Source: Candidatus Rhodoblastus alkanivorans (GTDB lineage Bacteria > Pseudomonadota > Alphaproteobacteria > Rhizobiales > Beijerinckiaceae). Taken from it: a stretch of 64,000 nt of DNA. Below are positions 37,774 to 45,934 of the stretch, in pieces. Numbering within the stretch: position 1 is the stretch's first letter; every line of letters starts with the position of its first letter. The translations under genes and the position numbers were made by a program. Location of the stretch: positions 389,501 through 453,500 of the forward strand of contig NZ_JAIVFP010000001.1 of NCBI RefSeq assembly GCF_022760755.1, given 5' to 3'. The notes under the pieces were generated by a model, which saw only the letters and a list, made by a program, of their open reading frames with translations, searched no databases and was not told where the DNA came from.

Positions 37774-38360
37774 TTGTTTTGGGATTGACCGGCTCTATCG
37801 GAATGGGAAAATCGACGACGGCGAACTTATTCCGAAGGTTCGGAATTCCCGTTTTCGACGCCGATCAAAGCGTTCACCGGATTTATGCGGGCGAACCGCC
37901 GGAGGGCTTGGCGGAGCGGTTTCCAGACGCCATCGTCGATGGCCGTATTGACCGCAAACGCCTCGCGGCTTTGGTGCTGCATGATTCGGGCGCCGTGGCG
38001 ACATTGGAAAAAATCGTCCATCCTATGGTCGCCCACGCGCGAGACCAGTTTATTCTCGACAACAGAAGGGAAGGCGCGAAGGTCGCTGTGATCGACGCGC
38101 CTTTGTTGTTCGAGACGGAGACCTGGCGGCTTGCGGATGCGGTTGTTGTGGTGTCGGCGCCGGAAAAAATTCAACGGGAGCGAGTCTTGTCGAGGGACTC
38201 TACGACTGAAATAAAGTTGAACCAGATATTGAGCCGCCAGATGCCTGACGCGGAAAAAAAAAGACGCGCGCAATTCATTGTCCATACTCAATTCGGGATC
38301 GAACAGGCGCGACGGCAAATCCGAACAATCGTCGCAACTCTTGCCCAAATTGACAAATGA
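37770..38360 (+). CDS. coaE: Dephospho-CoA kinase
   Basis: 196 residues from the ATG at 37770 overlapping the aroE stop by four bases. The P-loop GLTGSIGMGKS occupies 5-15; VFDADQSVHRIYAG and DAPLLFET are CoaE motifs. It phosphorylates the ribose 3'-OH of dephospho-CoA, the last step of CoA synthesis. It sits in the origin-proximal aroE-coaE-dnaQ cluster typical of Alphaproteobacteria. Confidence 0.97.
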   Translation: MIVLGLTGSIGMGKSTTANLFRRFGIPVFDADQSVHRIYAGEPPEGLAERFPDAIVDGRIDRKRLAALVLHDSGAVATLEKIVHPMVAHARDQFILDNRREGAKVAVIDAPLLFETETWRLADAVVVVSAPEKIQRERVLSRDSTTEIKLNQILSRQMPDAEKKRRAQFIVHTQFGIEQARRQIRTIVATLAQIDK

Positions 38361-38393
38361 ATCATAATAAATGGTATTGGATCAGGCATCGTC

Positions 38394-39101
38394 ATGGAAC
38401 GTGAAATTGTCATCGATACAGAGACCACCGGCCTAGAGGCGAATGCGGGCGATAGAATCATTGAAATCGCCGCTATAGAGCTTTTAAATGGAATTCCGTC
38501 TCAAAATATATTTCATACTTATGTAAATCCTGAACGCGATATTCCAGATTCTGCCTTTAAAGTTCATGGCATATCCTATGAAATGGTCGCCGATAAGCCG
38601 AAATTTTGTGACATTGTCGATCAATTTCTTGAATTCATCGTCGGCGATCCAATCGTCGCGCATAATGCCGAATTCGATTTGGGGTTCATCAATGCGGAGT
38701 TGCGTCGAGTCGGCCGCGCCGCTCTGAACGGAAATCCCGTGGTCGATACATTGGCCATGGCGCGAAAAAAGTTTCCCGCGCAGTCCAATTCGCTCGACGC
38801 GCTCTGTAACAGGTTTGGCATCGACCGAAGCCGCCGCGTGAAGCATGGCGCCTTGGTCGACGCGGAAATTCTCGCCGAGGTCTATACGGAACTCAGGGGA
38901 GGCCGGCAGACGACATTGACCTTGCAGGTCAGGCGGGAAATTTCCAAGGGCGCGGCCAACTTCTCTCTCTTGCGGCAACGTCCGCGGGATTTGCCTTTGG
39001 CGTTGGCGGACGCCGAGAGCGCGGCTCATGCTTTGCTCGTACAAGAACTTGGCGCGCCCGCGCTTTGGGCGCGTTATACGGAGGTATCAGAATCGAAGTG
39101 A
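38394..39101 (+). CDS. dnaQ: DNA polymerase III epsilon subunit (3'-5' proofreading exonuclease)
   Basis: 235 residues. DEDDh motifs are visible: DTETTG (8-13) with the first acidic pair, HNAEFDLGF for Exo II, and HGALVDAEILAEVY for Exo III with its histidine and aspartate. The C-terminal tail would bind the alpha subunit. The first half is notably AT-rich: one sampled line (38521-38580) has 23 G+C in 60 bases, far below the surroundings. It is convergent with regA across a 32-bp AT-rich gap. Confidence 0.97.
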   Translation: MEREIVIDTETTGLEANAGDRIIEIAAIELLNGIPSQNIFHTYVNPERDIPDSAFKVHGISYEMVADKPKFCDIVDQFLEFIVGDPIVAHNAEFDLGFINAELRRVGRAALNGNPVVDTLAMARKKFPAQSNSLDALCNRFGIDRSRRVKHGALVDAEILAEVYTELRGGRQTTLTLQVRREISKGAANFSLLRQRPRDLPLALADAESAAHALLVQELGAPALWARYTEVSESK

Positions 39102-39133
39102 TATAAATATAAAAATTTTTGTAATAGATTTTG

Positions 39134-39721
39134 CTAACGTGGCGCACGTTTAGCAAGAATGCGCTGTAATGTTCGCCGATGCATATTAAGGCGTCGCGCC
39201 GTTTCAGATACGTTTCTTTCGCAAAGCTCGTAAATTCTTTGGATATGTTCCCATCGCACGCGTTCAGCCGACATGGGATTCTGCGGAATCGTCCCGACGG
39301 CTGCGGCATCGCCATTCATGAGAGCAAAAAAGACCTCGTCGGCATCGGCCGGCTTCGCCAGATAATCGAAAGCGCCAAGCTTGATCGCAAGCACGGCGGA
39401 AGAAATATTGCCATATCCGGTCAAAATGACCCCTCTGGCTTCGGGTCGCCGTGATTTGAGTTCGGTGATCACGTCAAGACCGTTTCCATCCCCCAGGCGC
39501 ATATCGATGACCGCGAAAGCCGGCGGTTGGGTGCGGAGGGCGGAAAGGGCGTCGGCGACGGATTCAGCCATAGTCACGGTGAAGCCCCGCGAAGCCATCG
39601 CCTTGGCCAATCGGTTCAGGAAGGGCCGGTCATCATCCGCAATAAGGAGGTGAGGGTCCTTTTCGAACAAGAGCCGGGCTTCGTTGGTTTCCTCGCCTTT
39701 GGTTTCGTCTCCAGTCTGCAC
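39134..39721 (-). CDS. regA: Redox response regulator RegA/ActR/PrrA
   Basis: 195 residues from a GTG at 39721 with GAGGGA five bases upstream; longer readings run into regB. The receiver domain has the acidic pair in LLIADDDRPF, phospho-acceptor Asp73 in VIDMRLGDGNG, and AKPADADE with the conserved lysine. A Fis-type helix-turn-helix closes the protein (NVSETARRLNMHRRTLQRIL). RegA controls photosynthesis, respiration, nitrogen and carbon fixation genes according to redox state. It is downstream of its sensor regB. Confidence 0.96.
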   Translation of the reverse strand: MQTGDETKGEETNEARLLFEKDPHLLIADDDRPFLNRLAKAMASRGFTVTMAESVADALSALRTQPPAFAVIDMRLGDGNGLDVITELKSRRPEARGVILTGYGNISSAVLAIKLGAFDYLAKPADADEVFFALMNGDAAAVGTIPQNPMSAERVRWEHIQRIYELCERNVSETARRLNMHRRTLQRILAKRAPR

Positions 39722-39782
39722 GATTTCCCTCTCGTCGCGATTGGTCCGGCGCGTAGGCTCGTCGCCAGCTGGTTCAATCTGT

Positions 39783-41126
39783 CTATGAACGATCCTCAGG
39801 GAAAGATGACAAGTGTGAAAGCGAATTTTTGAAGCCCGTTTCCAGCTGTTGACGGTTCCATGCGATCTCGACGACCGCTCCGGATCCCTCGTGGTTTGAG
39901 AAATGGAGAGTGGCTCCCGTACGTTCCAGAAGAGTTTTGGAAATAAAAATTCCGAGGCCCAAGCCAGCCTCGTCACCGGCCTTCAGGCGACGATCCATTC
40001 TTGTCTTCAAATAGGGCTCCCCGATCTGAGCCAGGATTTCATTAGGAAAACCGGGGCCATCGTCCGAAATTGCAATCGTCACGCGTTCGCTTGTCCAGGT
40101 TGCGATGAGAGAGACTTTGGTTTCTGCGAAGTCAAGCGCGTTCTCGATGAAGTTGCCTATGCCATAGGTTAAAGCAGGATTGCTTGTAACGACTGGTTCG
40201 CTTCCATCGCCAGATATGTCGATTTCAATCGTGACGGGATGTGACCGAAACGGTGAAATTACGTTCTCGATCCAGTAACGCAACTTTATATTTTCGAGCT
40301 GCGGATGTTCCTCTGTCGCAAGAGAAGAAATGCGACTGAGAATATCTCGGCATCTTTGCGACTGTTGATTCAATAAGTCGATATCTTCCGAAAATTCTTT
40401 GGGTATATTCGATCGGCTGAGCTCTCGGCTGACGACGGCAATCGTGGCGAGCGGCGTTCCCAATTCATGCGCGGCGGCGGCGGCCAGTCCATCAAGGCGC
40501 GACAGGTGATTCTGGCGTTCCAGGACCAATTCCGTAGCCGTGAGGGCGAGGCTGAGGTTTCTCGCTTCACGCGCGACTTGAGCCGCATAGGTGCAGATGA
40601 AGGCAGTCGCGACAAGCAAGGCGATCCAGAGCCCAAGCCGGTAGAGCAACGGCAATTCGAGCGCCTGCTCCCGGTACCAGGGCAGGGGCCAGTGACAAAT
40701 GCTCAAGAAACTGGCGCACAGTAGGACCAGCGCGACAATGGCGACGATCTGGCGGGGCCGAAGGGAAACGGCCGCAATTGTGACGGGGGCCAGCAGCAAA
40801 ATTGAAAATGGATTGTCGAGGCCGCCGACGAGAAACAGCAAGGTCGAGAGTTGAAGAACGTCGAAAGCGAGCAAGGCCATCGCCGGGCGTTCTTCGAGAC
40901 GAAGCGATCTTGGAAAATAAAGTTCGACAACAACATTTAGGACGGCCGATGCGCCAATGACGGCGAGACACCAACGCAGCGGGACGTCGAATTTGAGTCC
41001 GAAGGCGACCGCAAGGACCGTGAAGAGCTGCCCAAAAAGCGCCAGCCAGCGCAATTGGGTCAGCGTTTCGATGCGCAAGTTTCGGCCTTCGATGCCGAAC
41101 ATGAGCGAAATAGGCCTTTTTTCCAC
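39783..41126 (-). CDS. regB: Redox sensor histidine kinase RegB/ActS/PrrB
   Basis: 447 residues with about six N-terminal membrane helices. GGLDNPF at 101-107 is the quinone-sensing heptapeptide of the RegB family. The H-box is AAAAHELGTPLATI with His220, and Cys259 in QSQRCRDIL matches the redox-active cysteine box. ISDDGPGFPNEI and GLGLGIFISKTL form the ATP-binding domain. It phosphorylates RegA when the quinone pool is reduced. The GTG at 41126 is used; an ATG at 41102 is possible. typA lies 32 bases upstream on the same strand. Confidence 0.95.
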   Translation of the reverse strand: MEKRPISLMFGIEGRNLRIETLTQLRWLALFGQLFTVLAVAFGLKFDVPLRWCLAVIGASAVLNVVVELYFPRSLRLEERPAMALLAFDVLQLSTLLFLVGGLDNPFSILLLAPVTIAAVSLRPRQIVAIVALVLLCASFLSICHWPLPWYREQALELPLLYRLGLWIALLVATAFICTYAAQVAREARNLSLALTATELVLERQNHLSRLDGLAAAAAHELGTPLATIAVVSRELSRSNIPKEFSEDIDLLNQQSQRCRDILSRISSLATEEHPQLENIKLRYWIENVISPFRSHPVTIEIDISGDGSEPVVTSNPALTYGIGNFIENALDFAETKVSLIATWTSERVTIAISDDGPGFPNEILAQIGEPYLKTRMDRRLKAGDEAGLGLGIFISKTLLERTGATLHFSNHEGSGAVVEIAWNRQQLETGFKNSLSHLSSFPEDRS

Positions 41127-41158
41127 GGTCGTTCCGGCTTCGGGGCGGTTAGGAAATC

Positions 41159-42970
41159 CTATTCTTTCGCGCGTTCGGCGCGTTTGCGGTCGTTGGGATC
41201 GAGAATGGCCTTGCGAAGCCGGATCGACTTCGGCGTGACCTCCACCAGTTCGTCATCCTCGATATAGGCGAGCGCTTTTTCGAGCGTCATCCGGATCGGA
41301 GGCGTCAGCTTCACCGCCTCGTCCTTGCCCGCGGCACGGATATTGGTCAGCTTTTTCCCCTTGAGGACATTCACCTCAAGGTCGTTCTCACGCGTATGCT
41401 GTCCGACGATCATGCCGCGATAAACTTTCCAGGCGGGCTCGATCATCATGGGCCCGCGGTCTTCCAGGTTCCACATCGCATAGGCCACCGCTTCGCCGGC
41501 GTCGTTCGAAATCAGCACGCCATTTCGACGCCCAAGGATGTCGCCCTTATAGGGAGCGTAATCGTGAAACAGGCGATTCATGATCGCGGTGCCGCGAGTG
41601 TCTGTCAATAATTCGCCCTGATAGCCGATCAGGCCGCGTGTTGGCGCGTGAAACACCAGCCGCTGGCGATTGCCGCCGGAGGGGCGCATTTCGATCATTT
41701 CGGCCTTTCGTTCCGACATCTTTTGGACGACGACGCCGGAAAATTCCTCGTCGACGTCGATGACGACTTCTTCAATCGGCTCAAGACGAGTTCCATCGTC
41801 TGTTTTTTGGAAGACAACGCGCGGACGGGAAATGCCAAGCTCGAAGCCTTCGCGCCGCATCGTTTCTATCAGGATCGCCAACTGCAATTCGCCGCGTCCC
41901 GACACGATATAGGAATCCGAGCCCGGGGAATCCTCGATCTTGAGCGCGACATTGCCTTCGGCTTCCTTATAGAGGCGGTCGCGGATGACCCGGCTGGTGA
42001 CTTTGTCGCCTTCCGTTCCCGCGAGGGGCGAATCATTGACGAGAAAGGTCATGGACAATGTCGGGGGGTCGATCGGCTGGGCTTGCAGCGGCTCGGTGAT
42101 CTCCGGCGCGCTCAGCGTATCGGCGACGTTGAATTTCTCAAGCCCCGCGATGGCGACGATGTCGCCCGCTTCCGCTTCCTCGATCGGCTGACGTTCAATG
42201 CCACGGAACGCGAGGATTTTGGAAACGCGGCCCTGTTCGACGACATTTCCCAACCGATCCAGAACCTTGACCGCCTGGTTCGGCTTGATCGAACCCGCGA
42301 AGATGCGGCCGGTGATGATCCGGCCCAGATAAGGGTTCGATTCGAGCAATGTGCCGAGCATTCGGAAGCCGCCGGCCTCGACCTTCGGTTCCGGAACATG
42401 GTCGAGAACCATATCGAACAAGGGGGAAAGATCGGAGGTCGGCTTGTCCGGGCTGTCCGACATCCACCCCTGCTTCGACGAGCCATAAAGGATGGGAAAG
42501 TCGAGTTGTTCGTCGTCGGCGTCGAGCGCCGCGAACAGGTCGAAAACTTCGTTGATCACTTCGGTGGGGCGGGCGTCCGGCTTATCCACCTTGTTGATGG
42601 CGACGATGGGTTTGAGACCGATCTTCAGCGCCTTGCCGACGACGAATTTGGTTTGCGGCATGGGGCCTTCGGCGGCGTCGACGAGAACGATCGCGCCATC
42701 GACCATTGAGAGAATGCGCTCGACCTCGCCGCCGAAATCGGCGTGGCCGGGCGTATCGACAATGTTGATCCGTGTGTCCTTCCATACCACGGACGTCGCC
42801 TTGGCGAGGATCGTGATGCCACGTTCGCGTTCGAGATCGTTCGAGTCCATCACGCGCTCGGCTACGCGCTGATTTTCTCGGAATGCCCCGGATTGGCGGA
42901 GAAGTTGATCGACCAGGGTCGTTTTGCCGTGGTCGACGTGGGCGATGATGGCGATGTTGCGCAGTTTCAT
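41159..42970 (-). CDS. typA: Ribosome-associated GTPase TypA/BipA
   Basis: 603 residues from the ATG at 42970. The G1 loop AHVDHGKTT is at 10-18, [15 protein letters not shown] is G3 and [11 protein letters not shown]4. The EF-G-like domains III and V and the BipA-specific C-terminal domain ([19 protein letters not shown]) are complete. It assists ribosome assembly and stress adaptation. It lies just upstream of regB-regA, possibly in one transcript. The 215 bp upstream of it hold no recognised gene. Confidence 0.97.
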   Translation of the reverse strand: MKLRNIAIIAHVDHGKTTLVDQLLRQSGAFRENQRVAERVMDSNDLERERGITILAKATSVVWKDTRINIVDTPGHADFGGEVERILSMVDGAIVLVDAAEGPMPQTKFVVGKALKIGLKPIVAINKVDKPDARPTEVINEVFDLFAALDADDEQLDFPILYGSSKQGWMSDSPDKPTSDLSPLFDMVLDHVPEPKVEAGGFRMLGTLLESNPYLGRIITGRIFAGSIKPNQAVKVLDRLGNVVEQGRVSKILAFRGIERQPIEEAEAGDIVAIAGLEKFNVADTLSAPEITEPLQAQPIDPPTLSMTFLVNDSPLAGTEGDKVTSRVIRDRLYKEAEGNVALKIEDSPGSDSYIVSGRGELQLAILIETMRREGFELGISRPRVVFQKTDDGTRLEPIEEVVIDVDEEFSGVVVQKMSERKAEMIEMRPSGGNRQRLVFHAPTRGLIGYQGELLTDTRGTAIMNRLFHDYAPYKGDILGRRNGVLISNDAGEAVAYAMWNLEDRGPMMIEPAWKVYRGMIVGQHTRENDLEVNVLKGKKLTNIRAAGKDEAVKLTPPIRMTLEKALAYIEDDELVEVTPKSIRLRKAILDPNDRKRAERAKE

Positions 42971-43185
42971 GGGCGTCCGAAAGATTGGCCTGCCAATTGG
43001 GGGCAAGCGACGTGAACCTGTTGGTTATGCGTCATGCGGGTGGGACGGCGTCCAGGTGCGGACCCGGGCAGACAGGCGAGGCGGCGCCAGGATCCCTGAG
43101 AGGCTCGTCAATTGGCGCCTGATCTAGCGGAAAATTGCAAAGATGGAAACCTGTGAAGCGTGGTCGCCTTCGAAGAAGCGCCTTG

Positions 43186-44511
43186 CTATCGGTCGTGTGG
43201 CCGGACCGAAGGAAGCCGGCCGCCAAGTTCGCTTCGCCGATCCGCGATCGCAAGGCGCGCCTGCTGAACGGCCAAGGTCAACGCCGCCAGCTGATGATTG
43301 TCGAGTTTGGGCATTTCCGCCGCCGCGAGAGACCGGGTGAGGATTTCGTCGATCTGAATCTCGAGCTTCGCCAGAGTCTCCAAACTGTCAGCCTTGCGAC
43401 CCGATTTAAGAATGGTCAGCGCCTTTTCCATCAATTGATCGAAACGGGCAAATCCGGAAACGGTCAATCGGCTCGCCAGAGTGGCGAGACCGGAAATGAG
43501 GACGCTCGCAACCATCGCTCCGATATAGATCATATCGCTGTATTTGTCGAAAAAGGTCTCTTCTTCTCCGTCCAGAAAGGCGGCGGCGCCCGGATGCGTG
43601 GGAAGAACTTCTCCCTTATCGGTGCTCGGAGCCTCGATATGGTTGGCGATGGGAACGGTCGCCGCCGCGAGGGCGCGATCCGCCAGAATCAGCCGTGTCG
43701 TCTCTCCGACAGTGGAATTATCCAGATCGTTGCGGGCGACGAGCCTTACTGTCGCTCCGATGGTCGAGATATTCTCGGGCGGTCGCGACGGCGAACCGCC
43801 GAACGCGCCGCGAAGGATTTGCGTCGCATCGAGACCAGGAAATCTTTCCGCGAGCGCGGAGGCTTCGAGAATCGGGACGAAGACAGGCGCGCCCGATGCG
43901 GCGCCGCTTTCCGAAACGATTTTGACGGGGCCTGAAACCTGCGGCGAATCAAAGGGACCGAAGACGAACAAGGCGTCGATTTGCCGACCGCGGAGGAATT
44001 TGGCCAGATTGTTTGGCGCGACGCCGATTGCTTTGATTTCCCCGGGCCCGATGGAATATTGCGATTCGATCGTCTGAAGCAGGCGCCGGTTTGCCTCGCC
44101 GGACATTTCCGTCTCGACGACGCCGATCGTCCGTCCCTTGAGTTCGGAGAAATTCGCAAATGTCTTACCGGGCGGGGCGACGATGACGACCGAATAATGG
44201 GCAAGAATCAAAGCCGTCGCGGCATTGGTCGGCATCGGAATGTCAGAACGGACGACCGCGAGATCAGCGTGGTCTTCGCTGATCGTCTTGGATGCGGCCG
44301 TTTCGTCGGTTGTCGGGACGATCCGGAGTCTTATGTCCTCGTGGCTTCGGACGAATTCTTGGTTCAAAATGACGAGCAGTTTCTGATATTCGCTGCCGTG
44401 GGGAACGGCGACCCTCAGCGTCGTCGGTCGTTCGTAGAAATAAAACCCGATCGTCGCAACGGCGACCAGACCGGCCGCGGCCGCCAATATCAATAGGGAA
44501 AGACGCCACAT
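43186..44511 (-). CDS. TAXI-family TRAP solute receptor with two membrane anchors
   Basis: 441 residues. One N-terminal helix (about 4-26) is followed by a TAXI-type binding domain (about 30-315: LRVAVPHGSEYQKLL, TEMSGEANRRLL, LPTHPGAAAFLDG). A second helix spans about 326-347, then a cytoplasmic-looking helical tail of about 90 residues. TAXI receptors are normally soluble periplasmic proteins feeding a TRAP permease (DctQM), and no permease gene is nearby. The ligand is unknown; the anchored layout suggests a sensory or scaffold role. Confidence 0.83.
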   Translation of the reverse strand: MWRLSLLILAAAAGLVAVATIGFYFYERPTTLRVAVPHGSEYQKLLVILNQEFVRSHEDIRLRIVPTTDETAASKTISEDHADLAVVRSDIPMPTNAATALILAHYSVVIVAPPGKTFANFSELKGRTIGVVETEMSGEANRRLLQTIESQYSIGPGEIKAIGVAPNNLAKFLRGRQIDALFVFGPFDSPQVSGPVKIVSESGAASGAPVFVPILEASALAERFPGLDATQILRGAFGGSPSRPPENISTIGATVRLVARNDLDNSTVGETTRLILADRALAAATVPIANHIEAPSTDKGEVLPTHPGAAAFLDGEEETFFDKYSDMIYIGAMVASVLISGLATLASRLTVSGFARFDQLMEKALTILKSGRKADSLETLAKLEIQIDEILTRSLAAAEMPKLDNHQLAALTLAVQQARLAIADRRSELGGRLPSVRPHDR

Positions 44512-44571
44512 CAGTCCTGAACCCGGGTCGCGATCAGCGAAAGATCAGATAGTCGCGTCAAATTTGCGGCG

Positions 44572-44596
44572 TCGCCAGACCGAATCGGTCAGGCGA
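44572..44596 (-). terminator. Hairpin after argG
   Basis: TCGCC-A-GACCG at 44572-44582 pairs with CGGTC-A-GGCGA at 44586-44596 apart from one internal A-A mismatch, with an AAT loop. It lies 12-37 bases beyond the argG stop on its strand. No clear T run follows, so it may be a weak terminator or an RNA-stabilising structure. Confidence 0.45.
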
Positions 44597-44608
44597 GGTC
44601 GCTGGCGC

Positions 44609-45850
44609 TCAACTTTTGGCGATTTTTTGCCGGCGTTTGGCCAGTGTGCGCAGGCGCAAGGCGTTCAGTTTGATGAAGCCCGCCGCGTCGCGATGGTCAT
44701 AGGCGACAGCCCCCTCTTCGAAAGTGACTAGTTCCTGATCATAGAGCGAATAGGGACTTTCGCGGCCGACGACGGCGGCATTGCCCTTGTAGAGCTTCAT
44801 CCGGACGCGGCCGGTCACGTTTTCCTGGCTCTTGTCGATGAGAGTCTGGAGAAGCTCGCGCTCGGGCGAGAACCAGAAGCCGTTGTAAATAAGTTCGGCA
44901 TATTTCGGCATCAATTCGTCTTTGAGATGTGCGGCGCCGCGGTCGAGCGTGATCGATTCGATCCCCCGGTGCGCGAAATGAAGGATCGTACCCCCGGGCG
45001 TCTCGTACATTCCGCGCGATTTCATGCCGACGAAGCGGTTTTCGACCAGGTCGAGCCGACCGATGCCGTTGGCGCGGCCATAATCGTTCAGCTTGGCGAG
45101 AAGGGCGGCCGGGGAAAGGCTTTCTCCGTCGATTGCGACCGGATCGCCCTTTTCGAAATCGATCTCGATATAGGTCGGCTTGTCAGGGGCGTTTTCCGGG
45201 TCGATCGTCCGCGAATAGACGTAATCGGGCGTTTCCTGAGCCGGGTCTTCGAGGACTTTGCCTTCCGAGGACGTGTGGAGAAGGTTGGCGTCGGTGGAAA
45301 ACGGCGATTCGCCGCGCTTGTCCTTCGCGATCGGGATCTGGTGTTTCTCAGCGAATTCAATCAGCGCCGTGCGCGAGGACAGGTCCCACTCGCGCCACGG
45401 GGCGATGACCTTGATGTCCGGTTCAAGCGCATAATAGGACAGTTCGAAGCGGACCTGATCATTGCCTTTGCCTGTCGCGCCGTGGCAGACGGCGTCGGCG
45501 CCGACCTTGCGCGCGATCTCGATCTGCTTTTTCGAGATCAGCGGCCGGGCGATGGAGGTGCCGAGCAGGTAAAGACCTTCATATTCTGCATTGGCGCGGA
45601 ACATCGGAAAAACATAATCGCGAACGAATTCCTCGCGGAGATCCTCAATAAAAATGTTTTCCGGCTTGATGCCGAGCAGCTCGGCCTTTTTCCGGGCCGG
45701 CTCCAGTTCCTCGCCCTGTCCCAGATCCGCCGTGAAGGTCACGACCTCGCAGCCATAGGTCGTTTGCAGCCATTTGAGGATGATGGAGGTGTCGAGGCCG
45801 CCCGAATAGGCGAGGACGACCTTTTTGGCGTCGTTCAAGGGCTTGGACAT
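44609..45850 (-). CDS. argG: Argininosuccinate synthase
   Basis: 413 residues. The ATP loop [16 protein letters not shown] is near 12-28; [17 protein letters not shown] and [18 protein letters not shown] are family signatures. It joins citrulline and aspartate with ATP to form argininosuccinate. It stands alone between the TAXI receptor and maeB, all leftward. argH is not in the window. Confidence 0.98.
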   Translation of the reverse strand: MSKPLNDAKKVVLAYSGGLDTSIILKWLQTTYGCEVVTFTADLGQGEELEPARKKAELLGIKPENIFIEDLREEFVRDYVFPMFRANAEYEGLYLLGTSIARPLISKKQIEIARKVGADAVCHGATGKGNDQVRFELSYYALEPDIKVIAPWREWDLSSRTALIEFAEKHQIPIAKDKRGESPFSTDANLLHTSSEGKVLEDPAQETPDYVYSRTIDPENAPDKPTYIEIDFEKGDPVAIDGESLSPAALLAKLNDYGRANGIGRLDLVENRFVGMKSRGMYETPGGTILHFAHRGIESITLDRGAAHLKDELMPKYAELIYNGFWFSPERELLQTLIDKSQENVTGRVRMKLYKGNAAVVGRESPYSLYDQELVTFEEGAVAYDHRDAAGFIKLNALRLRTLAKRRQKIAKS

Positions 45851-45934
45851 TGGGTTTCGATCCGGTGAAAAATCGGCGGGACTATAGGCGCGCCGAGGCT
45901 TGACGCAACCCCGAAGACTCGCGGGGGCGAATGA

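Noticed and set aside
39722-39976. Longer regA reading frame (280 codons)
   Set aside because: The added sequence overlaps the regB 3' end; the GTG at 39721 has GAGGGA and gives the normal RegA size.
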